64,000 nt of DNA from assembly GCF_003012935.1 (NCBI RefSeq), contig NZ_PUDR01000007.1, forward strand, positions 62,001 through 126,000. Direction: 5' to 3'. Shown here piece by piece: positions 45,079 to 55,700 of this stretch. The position numbers and the translations under genes are program-made. The notes under the pieces were generated by a model. It had not been told where the DNA came from. It did no database searches and was given only the letters and a program-made list of their open reading frames with translations. Position 1 is the first letter of the stretch; every line of letters starts with the position of its first letter. The DNA comes from Pannonibacter carbonis. GTDB taxonomy: Bacteria; Pseudomonadota; Alphaproteobacteria; Rhizobiales; Stappiaceae.

Positions 45079-45929
45079 GCCCGGACCACCTTCTGGGTTT
45101 GAGTGCCAAGACCTGCGATGCCGAGGCGAACCGTTTCGCCGCCCTTCAGATAGACCGGCGGCTTCTGGCCAAGTCCGACCCCCGGAGGCGTGCCGGTGGA
45201 GATGACATCGCCGGGCTGCAGCGACATGAAGCGGCTGAGATACGAGACGATATGGGCCACGCCGAAGATCATGGTTGCGGTGGACCCGTCCTGATAACGC
45301 TTGCCGTCGACCTCGAGCCACATGGCAAGGTTGCCAACGTCACCGATCTCGTCAGGGGTCACAAGCCAGGGGCCCGTGGGACCAAACGTATCGCAGCCCT
45401 TGCCCTTGTCCCAGGTACCGCCGCGCTCCATCTGGAACTCGCGTTCGGACACGTCGTTGACGACGCAGTAGCCGGCAACGTGATCAAGGGCGTCCTTCTC
45501 CTCGATATATTTGCCGCCTTTGCCGATGACGACGCCAAGTTCGACCTCCCAATCGGTCTTCTGCGACCCGCGCGGGATCTCGATGGCATCATCCGGACCG
45601 ACAACCGCCGAGGTCCACTTGTTGAAGACGATGGGCTCGGCAGGAATGGCAGCACCGGTTTCTGCTGCGTGATCGGCGTAGTTCAGGCCGATGCAGATGA
45701 ATTTGCCGATCTGGCCGACGCAGGCACCAAGACGCAGATCCACCTGGGGCGTTCCGGCAACAAGCGGCAGGCTGTTCGGGTCGAGCACGGCAAGCCTTGC
45801 CAGGCCTTCCGGCAGCAGCACGGCGCCAGCGATGTCATCGACATGGGCTGAGAGATCACGCACGCGGCCCTCGGCATCGAGCAAGCCCGGACGCTCCTGG
45901 CCGGCCGGGCCATAACGCAGCAATTTCAT
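45075..45929 (-). CDS. 2,4-diketo-3-deoxy-L-fuconate hydrolase (FAH family)
   Basis: A 284-residue fumarylacetoacetate-hydrolase-fold enzyme. FICIGLNYADHAAETG, the metal-binding DWEVELGVVIG (two glutamates), CVVNDVSEREFQ and GTPPGVGLGQKPP are family landmarks. In the oxidative L-fucose route this enzyme splits 2,4-diketo-3-deoxy-L-fuconate into pyruvate and L-lactate; the fucD and KDF dehydrogenase genes in the same operon support that. A 12-bp hairpin separates it from the upstream binding-protein gene. Confidence 0.88.
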
Positions 45930-45952
45930 GGGAAGTCTCCGTCAGATAGGGA

Positions 45953-45981
45953 CCGGAGCCGGACGCAAGGTCCGGCTCCGG
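45953..45981 (-). repeat. Hairpin between binding protein and FAH genes
   Basis: A perfect 12-bp inverted repeat pairs 45953-45964 with 45970-45981 around a 5-base loop. On the minus strand it begins 9 bases after the binding-protein stop. No T-run follows, so it more likely tunes downstream expression or protects the binding-protein message. Confidence 0.55.
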
Positions 45982-45989
45982 ACTTGGGA

Positions 45990-46934
45990 TCAGTCGTAGA
46001 GGACAGCCGCGATCTCGGGGCTGTCGATGTTGGATTTGTCGTAGAAGTAGAAGCCGGTATCAATGGTCGGAATGATCGGCTCGCCCTTGGCGGCCATGAC
46101 GGCGGCCTTCACGGTCTCGTAGCCGATGCCGACCGGGTTCTGCGTGATCGCACCGGCCATCAGGCCATCGCGGATCGCCTGCTTCTGGGCGGCGCCAGAG
46201 TCGTACCCGATGATGACGACCTTCTTGCCAGTCTCGCGTGCGCCGTTGGCCACGCCTATGGCCGAGCCTTCGTTCGACCCGAAAATGCCCTTCAGGTTCG
46301 GATGCGCCTGCAGCAGGGTCTTGGTGATCTCGGTCGACTTCAGATGATCGCCGCCGCCGTATTCGATGGCCACGATCTGGATCTTCGGCTTGTTCGCCGC
46401 GATCCACTCGACAAAGCCGTCGCGGCGATCAACGCCGGTGCGGCTGGTCTGGTCATGCACGACGAGTGCAACGTCGCCTTCATCGCCGATGAGTGCCGCC
46501 ATCTTTTCAGCCGCAAGCGCCGCGGCGGCCTTGTTGTCGGTGGCAGCGGTTGCGGCCGGAATGTCGCTGTCGACGCCGGAGTCAAACGCGATCACCGGGA
46601 TCTTGGCCGCTTCCGCCTGCTTCAGCAGGGGCGTAGCTGCCTGGCTGTCGAGGGCGGCGAAACCGATGGCCGCCGGCTTCTTGGCAAGGGCAGCGGACAG
46701 CATGTCGATCTGGCGGTCGACCATGGTCTCGTTGTCCGGGCCTTCAAAGGTCACCTCGACGCCGAACTCGGCGGCCGCCTTGTCGGCACCGGCCTTCACG
46801 GCCTGCCAGAACTGGTGCTGGAAGCCCTTGGAAATCAGCGGAATATACATCTTGTCCTGGGCCAGCGTGAAGCCGGTGCTGGCCAGCAGGGCTGCGGCAC
46901 TCAAGGTGCCGAGGATCATGCGACGGGTAATCAT
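45990..46934 (-). CDS. RbsB-type sugar-binding protein (L-fucose candidate)
   Basis: About 314 residues from the ATG at 46934 (GGAGG upstream) with a signal peptide ending near FTLAQ. It belongs to the periplasmic-binding-protein type 1 (ribose/LacI-like) group: YIPLISKGFQHQFWQAVKAG, IGFAALDSQAATPLLKQAE and VIIGYDSGAAQKQAIRDG are typical, with TQNPVGIGYETVKAAV near the end. It sits in the L-fucose catabolic operon, so L-fucose (or L-galactose/D-arabinose, which share stereochemistry) is the likely ligand. Confidence 0.88.
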   Translation of the reverse strand: MITRRMILGTLSAAALLASTGFTLAQDKMYIPLISKGFQHQFWQAVKAGADKAAAEFGVEVTFEGPDNETMVDRQIDMLSAALAKKPAAIGFAALDSQAATPLLKQAEAAKIPVIAFDSGVDSDIPAATAATDNKAAAALAAEKMAALIGDEGDVALVVHDQTSRTGVDRRDGFVEWIAANKPKIQIVAIEYGGGDHLKSTEITKTLLQAHPNLKGIFGSNEGSAIGVANGARETGKKVVIIGYDSGAAQKQAIRDGLMAGAITQNPVGIGYETVKAAVMAAKGEPIIPTIDTGFYFYDKSNIDSPEIAAVLYD

Positions 46935-46991
46935 GCTTTCCTCCACTTTAGATGATGGGTGGTTCGGGCCTTTGGCCTTCTTTTCTGGGTC

Positions 46992-48026
46992 TCAGCCGCG
47001 TTGGCGGCGAAGCTGGTCGGCGTAGACGGCTAGAATAATGATCGCGCCGGTGACGACGGTCTGCCATTCGGGGGCAACCGACAGGATGCGCAGGCCATTG
47101 GTCAGCACCGACATGATCAACGCCCCTATGAGCGTCCCGAGCACGGTGCCCCGCCCGCCGGAAAGCGAGGTGCCGCCGATGACCACGGCAGCAATGGCAT
47201 CCAGTTCATAGCCAAGGCCGAGCGCGGGCTGGGCGGAATTGAGGCGCGAGGAGATAAGGATCCCGGCGATGCCGCAGATCGCGCCGGCCAAGGCATAGAC
47301 GGCCATCTTCCAGGCATTGGTGTTGACCCCGGACAGACGCACCGCCTCCTCGTTCGATCCCAGCGCATAGGTGTAGCGACCCAGAACCGTACGCGAGAGC
47401 ACGAAGGCCATGCCGCCGGCGACCAGGAACAGCACCAGCACGCCATTGGGCACAGGAAGGCCGGGAAGAACCATGCCGATGAGAGAGCCCTGCGAAATGT
47501 CCGTATAGCCCGGCGTGTCGTTGAAATAGATCGGCCGGGCGCCGGTGATGATGAGCGACAGGCCTTTCAGCACCAGCATCATGCCGAGCGTGGCGATAAA
47601 CGGCGGGATCTTCATCCTGGCGACGAAGGTTCCAGAGGCCAGACCTGCGAGAGCCCCTGCGCCGATGGCCGCAAGCACGCCGAGCGGCAGCGGCAATCCG
47701 GCCCAGGTCAGCGCCACACCGGCAATGACAGCACAGAATGTCATCAAGGTACCGATGGACAGGTCGATACCCCCTGTCAGGATGACCGCAGTCGCAGCCA
47801 CCGCAAGCACCCCGTTGACCGATGTCGCCTGCAGGATCGCCATGATGTTGGAGACCTGGAAAAAGTTCGGCGAGGCGAGCGAGAAGCCGACAAGCAGCAC
47901 GATCAGGCTGGCGAAAGCGAGCAGTTTCTGCTGCGCACCGCCCGCGAGACGGGCCGGAGCCGGGACAGGAGCCGGGACAGAAGCCGGGGGGGCCGAAGCC
48001 TTGCTGTTCTGAGGCGAAGTGTTCAC
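46992..48026 (-). CDS. RbsC-type sugar ABC permease
   Basis: About 344 residues starting with GTG at 48026, inside a GTGA overlap with the ATPase stop and with AGGAGGA upstream. A Pro/Ala-rich cytosolic lead (residues 1-30) precedes 8-10 hydrophobic segments. [14 protein letters not shown] and [20 protein letters not shown] are hallmark RbsC/AraH segments, as is [21 protein letters not shown]. It forms the channel of the presumed L-fucose importer. Confidence 0.9.
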   Translation of the reverse strand: MNTSPQNSKASAPPASVPAPVPAPARLAGGAQQKLLAFASLIVLLVGFSLASPNFFQVSNIMAILQATSVNGVLAVAATAVILTGGIDLSIGTLMTFCAVIAGVALTWAGLPLPLGVLAAIGAGALAGLASGTFVARMKIPPFIATLGMMLVLKGLSLIITGARPIYFNDTPGYTDISQGSLIGMVLPGLPVPNGVLVLFLVAGGMAFVLSRTVLGRYTYALGSNEEAVRLSGVNTNAWKMAVYALAGAICGIAGILISSRLNSAQPALGLGYELDAIAAVVIGGTSLSGGRGTVLGTLIGALIMSVLTNGLRILSVAPEWQTVVTGAIIILAVYADQLRRQRG

Positions 48027-49555
48027 GCGGGTTCCTCCTGACGCGTGGCCTGCCCCAGACCGCTGCGGTCGGTGGCAAGTTGCATGATCTGTTCCTGGGT
48101 GGTGCCGGCCCCGCCCGGGAGAACGCCGGTCAGCCGGCCCTCGCACATGACGGCAATGCGGTGCGAGACCCTGAGGATCTCCGGCAGTTCCGACGAAATG
48201 ACGATGATCGCCTTGCCCTCTGCGGCAAGGTCGGCAAGCAGGCGGTAGATCTCCGACTTGGCGCCGATGTCGATGCCGCGGGTCGGCTCGTCGAAAATCA
48301 GAATGTCGCAGTCCCGCAGCAGCCACTTGGCGATGACCACCTTCTGCTGGTTGCCTCCGGATAGGAGTCTGACTTCTTGCCGGTCCGACGGCGTACGGAT
48401 ACCGAGACGGGCGATGAAATCGCGGGCCGTCCGCCGCATCGCGCCCTCGTCAAGCTGGCCGACCCGATTGGCATAGCTGGACAGACTGGCCAGCGCGATG
48501 TTGTCAGAGACATCCATGCCAAGGGCGAGCCCGAAATGCTTGCGGTCCTCCGAGAGATAGCCGATGCCAGCCTTCACGGCATCGGCAGGCGAGCGAACAT
48601 CCACCTTGCGGCCATGGACGAAAATCTCCCCGCCCTCGCGCGGATCGGCGCCAAAGATGGCCCGTGCAACTTCCGTGCGCCCTGCCCCCATCAATCCGGC
48701 AAAGCCCAGGATTTCGCCCTTTTTGAGCGAAAAGCCGACATCTCGGATCTCCCGTCCCCGGGTGAGACCCACCACTTCAAGCGCCGTTTCGGCATCGCGC
48801 AGATCGGGAACGTCGACCGTCTCATCCCCCAGCTTGCGCCCGACCATCATCTCGATGATCCGGGCGATGGGCGTGTCTGCCGCCTCGACGGTGCCGACAT
48901 ATTCGCCGTCGCGCATCACGGTCACCCGATCAGAGATGCGGCGGATCTCGTCCATCTTGTGGCTGATGTAGACGATGCCGACACCCTCAGACTTGAGCTT
49001 CCCGATCATCGTGAAAAGTTCGGCGATCTCGCTGTCCGTCAGTGCGGCCGTCGGCTCGTCCATGATCAGCACCTTGGAGCGGGCCGACAATGCCTTGGCG
49101 ATCTCCACCATCTGCTGGCGGGCAATCGACAGGCCCTCCACCGGCCGGCGCGGGTCGATATCGATGTTGAGCGATGCAAACAACTCTGCCGCTTCGCGGT
49201 TCTGCCGTGCCTCGTCGATCCGCCCGAAGGACAGGCGCGGTTCGCGGCCGATGAAGATGTTCTGCGCCACCGTCAGGTCCTTCATCAGAGCCAGTTCCTG
49301 ATGAATGATGCCGATGCCCCTGTCCTGCGCCGCTTTGGGCGACGGCAGGACAACTTCGCGTCCCTCGACCAGAATGCGGCCACTGTCGGGCTGATACACC
49401 CCGGACAGGATCTTCATGAGGGTCGACTTGCCCGCACCGTTCTCGCCCATGAGCGCATGGACTTCACCCGCCCGAAGATCAAAGCCGACACCCTTCAGCG
49501 CGTGCACGCCGGGAAAGCGCTTCTCGATACGTTCCATGCACACGAGGTCACGCAT
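48023..49555 (-). CDS. RbsA-type sugar ABC ATPase (two nucleotide-binding domains)
   Basis: About 510 residues from the ATG at 49555, which overlaps the lactonase stop by 8 bases. The first domain has Walker [17 protein letters not shown], signature [15 protein letters not shown] and Walker [13 protein letters not shown]. The second has a degenerate Walker A ([17 protein letters not shown]), [16 protein letters not shown] and [14 protein letters not shown], as usual for RbsA/XylG-type. It powers the RbsC-type permease encoded next. Confidence 0.93.
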   Translation of the reverse strand: MRDLVCMERIEKRFPGVHALKGVGFDLRAGEVHALMGENGAGKSTLMKILSGVYQPDSGRILVEGREVVLPSPKAAQDRGIGIIHQELALMKDLTVAQNIFIGREPRLSFGRIDEARQNREAAELFASLNIDIDPRRPVEGLSIARQQMVEIAKALSARSKVLIMDEPTAALTDSEIAELFTMIGKLKSEGVGIVYISHKMDEIRRISDRVTVMRDGEYVGTVEAADTPIARIIEMMVGRKLGDETVDVPDLRDAETALEVVGLTRGREIRDVGFSLKKGEILGFAGLMGAGRTEVARAIFGADPREGGEIFVHGRKVDVRSPADAVKAGIGYLSEDRKHFGLALGMDVSDNIALASLSSYANRVGQLDEGAMRRTARDFIARLGIRTPSDRQEVRLLSGGNQQKVVIAKWLLRDCDILIFDEPTRGIDIGAKSEIYRLLADLAAEGKAIIVISSELPEILRVSHRIAVMCEGRLTGVLPGGAGTTQEQIMQLATDRSGLGQATRQEEPA

Positions 49556-50411
49556 CAACCGCCTCCTCCAGTCCATAGAAGCGGACAGCCGTTCCACCAA
49601 GGATCTCGGCCCTGTCGGCTGCGGACAGGTCGGCGAGCAGCCGCTCCGTGACCTCTTCCCAGAACCGGTGACTGACAGCCAGGGTAATGACAGGCCAGTC
49701 GGATCCCCACATCAGCCGTCGCGGCCCGAACCAGTCAAGCAAGCGGCCCAGCACAGGCTTCAGGGTTTCGACGGCGAGGCCAACGCTCAGAAGCCGGCTC
49801 GGGCACATCTCGGTGACAAGGCCGGACAACTTGCAATGCAGTTTTCCGTCGGCAGCAAGCAGCGCCATGTCCCGGTGCCAGGTCTGCGATATGCCGTTGA
49901 GGAGATCCGGTTTGGCCGCATGGTCGATGACGACGGGAAGCTCCGGATAGCGAGCGCAAAAGCGCAGAAGGGCCGGAAGATGCCGCGTCTTGACCAGCGC
50001 ATCAAACCGCAAACCAAGGCGCACCAGGGCAGCGATGGCCTCCGGTGCCGGCGCCGTGTCGATCCAGTCCGCATCGGCGATATCCTGCAGCATGGGCCGC
50101 ACGCCCTTGAAGCGCGGATTTCGCGCCAGGGCGGCAAGCCTGCCGGTGGCTTCAGCCTGGGTCAGGTCAACCCAACCGACAACACCGACGACCTGCTGCG
50201 CGGTCTGGGCCAGCCCAAGCAAAAAGTGCGTTTCGGCCTCGCTCGGGGCAGCCTGGACCGCAATGACACGGCGCGCGCCATTCAGTGAAGCGAGATCGGG
50301 TGGCAGAAACTCGCGCCGGAGCGGATCCAGTTCCGGCCCACCAGTGTCGAGCCAGCCGTAGTCGCCCCGCGCCGGCTGCCAGAAGTGGCAATGTGCATCT
50401 AGTCTGTCCAT
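49548..50411 (-). CDS. L-fuconolactonase (amidohydrolase_2 family)
   Basis: A 287-residue metal-dependent hydrolase. It opens with [16 protein letters not shown] (metal HxH), and contains [28 protein letters not shown] and LMWGSDWPV with the late catalytic aspartate, a pattern shared with the COG3618 lactonases. In this operon it hydrolyses L-fuconolactone to L-fuconate. Its stop overlaps the ATPase start and its start lies 61 bases after the KDF dehydrogenase gene. Confidence 0.88.
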   Translation of the reverse strand: MDRLDAHCHFWQPARGDYGWLDTGGPELDPLRREFLPPDLASLNGARRVIAVQAAPSEAETHFLLGLAQTAQQVVGVVGWVDLTQAEATGRLAALARNPRFKGVRPMLQDIADADWIDTAPAPEAIAALVRLGLRFDALVKTRHLPALLRFCARYPELPVVIDHAAKPDLLNGISQTWHRDMALLAADGKLHCKLSGLVTEMCPSRLLSVGLAVETLKPVLGRLLDWFGPRRLMWGSDWPVITLAVSHRFWEEVTERLLADLSAADRAEILGGTAVRFYGLEEAVDA

Positions 50412-50472
50412 CAGCGGCCTCCCGTCCGCGTCGTGGGATCTGGTGCAGCAGACCGGGTTGGCCTGCCTTGTC

Positions 50473-51225
50473 TCAGATCGTCACGCCGCCATCGACGGAA
50501 ACCGCCTGACCGGTGACAAACCGGCTTTCATCGCTGAGCAGATAGACAATCAGCGGCGTGATATCGTCGACAGTGGCGAGGCGCCCCATGGGCTGGCGGG
50601 CGATGAAGTCCTTCTCCGCCTGAACCGGATCGGCGGCCGATGCAATACGCCCGCGCAGCGACGGTGTATCGACGGTGCCCGGGCACAGCGCGTTGCATCG
50701 GATGCCCTGCTTCACGAAATCGGCAGCGACCGCCTTGGTGAGACCGATGACGGCCGCCTTGGTGGCGCCATAGGCCGTGCGGTTGATGAAGCCTTTGATG
50801 GATGAGGCCATCGACGACATGTTGAGGATCGACGCAGTGCCGGTGATCTCGGCCTGCATAAGCATGCCCGGCAGGAACGCACGGGTCATGCGCACCATTG
50901 AGGTGACATTGACATCGAGCGCCTGTTGCCACTGCTCCTCGGTCAGGTCGAGGATGGTGCCGTGGTGAACCATACCTGCGCAATTGAAAAGACCGTCGAT
51001 TGGTCCGAGTTCCCCCGCGAGCGCCGTGATCGCCGCCAGATCTGTGACGTCAAGCGCCTGGCTCTCGATGCCGACAAGGCCGGTCAGCAGACGTTGATCC
51101 CGGTCTGTGGCGATGACGCGGGCGCCTTCAGCAGCCAGAACCAGTGCCGCAGCACGGCCCATACCCTGCCCTGCGGCGGTGATCAGGATCGTCTTGCCGG
51201 AAAGACGCTGGCCATTTTGCTGCAT
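50473..51225 (-). CDS. 2-keto-3-deoxy-L-fuconate dehydrogenase (SDR, BDH2/DHRS6-like)
   Basis: About 250 residues from the ATG at 51225 (GGGAGG upstream). It closely follows the DHRS6/BDH2-type SDR pattern: ILITAAGQGMGRAAAL, VIATDRDQ, LFNCAGMVHHGTILDL, NMSSMASSIKGFINR and YGATKAAVIGLTKAVAADF with intact YxxxK, then CPGTVDTPSL. In bacteria such enzymes oxidise 2-keto-3-deoxy-L-fuconate to the 2,4-diketo acid. It is the first gene of the eight-gene minus-strand L-fucose operon, divergent from an IclR regulator. Confidence 0.85.
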   Translation of the reverse strand: MQQNGQRLSGKTILITAAGQGMGRAAALVLAAEGARVIATDRDQRLLTGLVGIESQALDVTDLAAITALAGELGPIDGLFNCAGMVHHGTILDLTEEQWQQALDVNVTSMVRMTRAFLPGMLMQAEITGTASILNMSSMASSIKGFINRTAYGATKAAVIGLTKAVAADFVKQGIRCNALCPGTVDTPSLRGRIASAADPVQAEKDFIARQPMGRLATVDDITPLIVYLLSDESRFVTGQAVSVDGGVTI

Positions 51226-51458
51226 CTCGAACCTCCCTGTCCCGGCGGGACTCCCGATCAGAGGTCCCGCCTGTTTCCATCCCGCGACGCCGGTTTGCAT
51301 CCGACGACTTGTTTATATACAAACACTCTATTCACGAATGAACTGATATGCAAGTCTGTGTTGCCGAAATTTGACAAGCTTCACCGTCTCGCGCAAAGGG
51401 CATTGAGATTTCAGGCAAATCGCCGGTATGCGGGGGCTGGTGCCTTGGGAGAGAGTTG
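51226..51458. promoter_or_regulatory. Divergent promoter region of the L-fucose operon and its IclR gene
   Basis: 233 bases between divergent starts, AT-rich in the middle. TTGT, six bases, ACAA at 51309-51322 (with TATAT inside) is a short imperfect palindrome that could be an operator or part of a -10. No small ORF with a ribosome site was recognised. Confidence 0.45.
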
Positions 51459-52223
51459 ATGAGCGACGTGGATGTGACTGGCGACCGATACCGCGCACCG
51501 GCTCTCGACAAGGGCCTCGACATTCTGGAACTGTTGTCGGAACAACCCAGCGGCCTGACACGGGCGGAGATCGTCAAGGCGATGGGGCGCAGCCCCTCGG
51601 AGATCTACCGCATGCTCGAACGCCTGGTGGCACGCGACTATGTCGTGCGGTCCTCTGGTGGCGATCGCTACTTCCTGTCGATGAAGCTGTTTGTCCTGGC
51701 CAACCGGCATCCGCCCCTGCGCCGCCTGGTGGCGCAGGCAACGCCCAAGCTCGACATTTTCGCCCGCGACAGCCGGCAGTCCTGCCACATGGCGGTGCCG
51801 GAACGCGCCGCAGCCGTGGTCGTGGCACAGGCGAGCCCGATGGACAGCTGGGAGTTCCGGGTCCGGGTCGGCGCAAGGCTGGATCTTCTGGGGACAGGGT
51901 CCGGCCATGCCTTGCTCGCCTTCCAGAGCCCGGAGCGACGGGCCGAAACGCTTGGCGCCTTGAGCAGTGCGGCGGATCTTGCCAGGCTCGACCGCATGTC
52001 CGCCGAACTGGACGAGGTGCGCTCCCTCGGATACCGCATCGGCGACAGTGGCCAGTTGCTGGGCGTGCGGGATATTTCCGTGCCGGTGCTCGATCCCAAC
52101 GGCGATGCGATTGCCGTGATCACCTGCCCCTATCTGGGCCGGCCCGCCGGCGAGGCCTGCGACAGCATCGAGGACGCACTGGCCAGGTTGCAGGGCGTTG
52201 CCCAGGAGTTGTCTTTGAGCTGA
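51459..52223 (+). CDS. IclR-family regulator of L-fucose catabolism
   Basis: About 254 residues from the ATG at 51459 (an overlapping TTG start is one codon earlier); GGGAGAG lies upstream. The winged helix contains LDKGLDILELLSEQP and GRSPSEIYRMLERLVARDYV; the effector domain has YFLSMKLFVLANRHPP, LLGTGSGHALLAF and LLGVRDISVPVLDPNG. Divergent placement from the L-fucose operon suggests it represses or activates it with a pathway acid or lactone as effector. It converges on fucU. Confidence 0.87.
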   Translation: MSDVDVTGDRYRAPALDKGLDILELLSEQPSGLTRAEIVKAMGRSPSEIYRMLERLVARDYVVRSSGGDRYFLSMKLFVLANRHPPLRRLVAQATPKLDIFARDSRQSCHMAVPERAAAVVVAQASPMDSWEFRVRVGARLDLLGTGSGHALLAFQSPERRAETLGALSSAADLARLDRMSAELDEVRSLGYRIGDSGQLLGVRDISVPVLDPNGDAIAVITCPYLGRPAGEACDSIEDALARLQGVAQELSLS

Positions 52224-52248
52224 CAGGTGGTGACCGCCGCCTGTCAGC
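52219..52248. terminator. Hairpin between convergent IclR and fucU genes
   Basis: GCTGACAGG (52219-52227) pairs perfectly with 52240-52248 (9 bp), and two more G-C pairs can form inside the loop. It overlaps the IclR stop codon and lies 16 bases beyond the fucU stop. No strong T-run, so termination strength is uncertain. Confidence 0.5.
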
Positions 52249-52264
52249 CCGATTTGTGTCTGGA

Positions 52265-52699
52265 TCAGCCGAAAATGACGCCCTTGCGGATGACGAAGTT
52301 GCCGTAGGGCCGCAGTTCGCTGGTCAGGACGATGGCATAGGCCTTCTTCGCACGCTCATAGAAGGCAAAGCGCTCCAACGTGCCCATGTCGGCCTTCTCG
52401 GCGGCAAACAGCGGCTGCGCTTCGGCCACGACAGGCGGCACGGCAGTTGGATCATCGACCACCTGCATTGTCAGGACGGGCTCGGTGCCAAAGGTATCGA
52501 CCGGCAGCAATGTCAGGATCGCCTCGACGGCGCGAACCGCCGAGCAGTCCATGCGCAACGGCCGGCCATGCACGCTTTGCCGAGCCACCGAATCGGCGGG
52601 GAAATTCGCATCGGCGACCACGATCTCGTCGCCGTGGCCCATGGCGGCCAGAACCGCCAGCAAGTCCGCACCGATCAGCGGATCGATCCCCTTCAGCAT
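52265..52699 (-). CDS. fucU: L-fucose mutarotase FucU (RbsD/FucU family)
   Basis: A 144-residue protein from the ATG at 52699 (GGGAGGAG upstream). LKGIDPLIGADLLAVLAAMG, then GHGDEIVVADANFP with the catalytic histidine and aspartate, and the C-terminal tail ELRPYGNFVIRKGVI are diagnostic for FucU. It speeds interconversion of alpha- and beta-L-fucose to supply the dehydrogenase. It is separated from the main L-fucose operon by the IclR gene and lies 89 bases downstream of the dehalogenase gene on the same strand, so it may use its own promoter. Confidence 0.92.
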   Translation of the reverse strand: MLKGIDPLIGADLLAVLAAMGHGDEIVVADANFPADSVARQSVHGRPLRMDCSAVRAVEAILTLLPVDTFGTEPVLTMQVVDDPTAVPPVVAEAQPLFAAEKADMGTLERFAFYERAKKAYAIVLTSELRPYGNFVIRKGVIFG

Positions 52700-52788
52700 C
52701 AAAAATCTCCTCCCCGGCCCTTTCGGGCTGTTCTGCAGTGCCGGCGAGAGTACCGGCTGCGCCGGGGAAGTAAACCCGGACCTGGCAA

Positions 52789-55700
52789 TCACAGATCGAC
52801 CTGCATTCGCCCTCCCGGCGCAGCGGCCCGCGAGCAGCACAGGATCACCTTCGACTGGCGCTCTGCCTCCGACAGGACATAGTCACGGTGCTCGATCTGC
52901 CCGCTGCCGTCGTGCCCGACAGCACACACGCCGCAGATCCCGTCCGAACATTTGGTGCTGACGAGGATGCCGGCGGCTTCCAGAGCCTCGGTTGCACTCT
53001 GGTCCGGGCTGACCTCGATGCTGCGCCCGGACTTGAGGAGATCCAGAACGAAGGGATGGTTCTCCCAGGTCGGCGGCTCCGGCACCTTGAAGAACTCCCG
53101 CGACAGGGCCTCCTCCGGCCAGCCTTGTGCCCTTGCCGCCTCGAACACGGCCTCCATGTAGCGCTCACCGCCACAGGTGTAGAGCCTGAACCCTGGTTGC
53201 CAGTCAGGGATGAGACCGCGAAGATCGGCCCGCCCGCCTTCGCGCGAGAAATGAAACTGCGCCTGCTCCGCCCATTTGCTTGCCTCGATCTCTGCAGCAA
53301 AACCGCAGCTCTGCCGGGAGGCTGCGTTGTAATGCAGTTCGAACTTGCGGCCGAGGGCATGCAGGCGATGCGCCATGGTCAGCATCGGCGTGATCCCGAT
53401 CCCGCCTGCCATCAGCAAGGAGAAGGAGGCGGTCTCATCAAGCGGGAAGTGATTGCGTGGCGGCGAAATCAGGATCCGGCGTCCTTCGCGGAACACCCTG
53501 TGCATCAGCAGCGAGCCGCCACGCCCCTTGGCCTCGCGCTGGATGCCGAGGACGTAGCGACTGCTATCGGCGGGATCTCCAGCGAGGGAATATTGCCGCT
53601 GGTATTCGGGCGCAATCACCACATCGACATGCGCCCCTGCCGTGAACGGCGGCAACGGTCTGCCCTGCGGATCGACCAGTTCGAAGCGGACCACATCCTC
53701 CGCCAGATCATCGCGCCGGGAAATGATCACCGGGATCACCGGCGGAGGCCCGTCCAGCAGTTGCGGCCCCGGCGCAAGTCCCTCTGTCTCACCGCGTTCA
53801 AGCCTGTCGCGGTACTCGTCTGGCGACAGCAAGGCGCGGTAGCGGCGAATACCCTCCTCTCGGTCCAGCGGCTGGGTGACGGGGTAAGGCTTCGGCATCA
53901 TGTCAGCCGGGTAGACCGCAAGGGTCTGGTCTTCGGGCTTCAGATTGATGTCGGTGTTCAGCCCACGCCGGTTGGTTGCAACTGCCGCAACATAGCGCTG
54001 ACCGGACGGGTCCAGCTCGATGTCCCACCACCAGGTCTTGACCGGGTTGATCATGCCCCGCCCAAGCTTGTCATCAAGGCTTGCCAGGATCCGCGCGGCT
54101 CCCGGTGCTGCGATCGCTATCTTGCGCACGACCGCTTCGGCAAACAGGCCCTCGAGGTTCCACGGACAGGTCTTCATGCAGCGCCCGCACATTCCGCCCG
54201 CCGAATTGGTGAGGCGATAGCGCGTGCATTTCTCGGCATCCGACTTCCAGATCTCATAGCCGTTGTACATGCGCTTCGGACCGGCCGTGATCGCCCCGGA
54301 CGGACATTCGCGCGCGCATTTGTTGCAGGCCTCGCAGAACCGTTGCAGCCCGAAGTCAATCGGCTTGTCATGCTCCATCGGCATGGATGTGGTCACGGTG
54401 CCGGATTTCAGCCGCGGCCCGAGATAGGGATTGAGGATCACCTCGCCGATACGGCTGACCTCGCCGAGGCCCGACAGCAACAGCAACGGCGGCTGCAACA
54501 CCTCGCCATCAATCACGGAATGAACACGGGCGCTGTAGCCAAGTCCGCGCAGATGCTCGGCGATCACTCCTCCGAGCAACGAGAACCGCAGATAGGCCCG
54601 CATCGACTGGGCAACGGAAATCCAGTCGTCCCCGCTCGCCCCCTCCATGGTCTCGAAACCCTGGTCGATGAGCAGATTGATCGCGTGCCCATGGTAGGGC
54701 GTGATGGGCTGGCCGCCGGCATTGTGCGAGTACCAGGCCCAGTCCGGCACCCGGCACAGACCCACCGCATCAGAAGACAGGAAATATCCTGCCGCTTTCA
54801 GATTGTCGGCATTGCGCACCGGGTCGAGGGTTGAGGGATGTACCGGCGCCTTGGCATCACCAAACTGCAGCAGCAACAGCGCGCCCAGCGCACGGCGGGC
54901 ACAGGCTCCGATCGGGCTCTTGACGACATAGTGCCCGCCCTTCGCTGCTTCCTGCACCTTCTTGCCCATATCGCCGAACAGGGCGCGGGCGAAGAAATCC
55001 GCCCGCTTGGGAAACCGGGGAACTCTCGGCTCATCGATGAACGTGGTTGGCGTCTCGCGCCGGCGGATCGTCTCGAAGGGAAACGCGCCCTGGCGATATT
55101 CCCGGCGGCGATACGCATCAACCGGTCGGGACACCGGTCGTCCCTTGCCCCGTGCGGCCCACCCGCCGGGGCCGGCCGTTGCTCCAAGCATCCGGTCCGC
55201 ATCGAGCGACAACGTCGTTGTAACGACCGCCAGGGAATAACCAGTCCCGACAAAGGGTGCTTCTGCAACAGGGTGGCCGTCTGCGCCCACGCCGATCCCC
55301 GCAAGACCTGCGCTGACGGCAACGCGCGCCAGATCGACCTCGGAGGTCGTCGCCGTATGCGCGCGCGCTTCTGCCCCGAGCAAGCGCAGATAGCTGGCAA
55401 GGACAACGGCGGTGTTGGCTGCCAGAAGCGCGGCGCGCTGCGACTGAACCCCTTGCAACCAGTCACATCCCGGCTCGTCACTCCTGGGCTCCCGGGCATG
55501 GTCCACCAGAATGACGAGGGCATGGCTGTGATGCGTGACCGGTCCATGGGGGGTGCGGGCGGAATCGAGCACATCCGCATAGATCGCATCAATGCCGGCC
55601 GCGTGACTGGTCGGTTGCCCGGCCTCCAGTTCGGCACGCAGCAGGTCGATCATCGGATTTCGGAGCGGAACACCCAGAAAATGCGCGGGTTCCAGCCGGG

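Noticed and set aside
52700-52840. N-terminal extension of FucU
   Set aside because: FucU family proteins start at the MLKGIDP segment, and the ATG at 52699 has a strong ribosome site.
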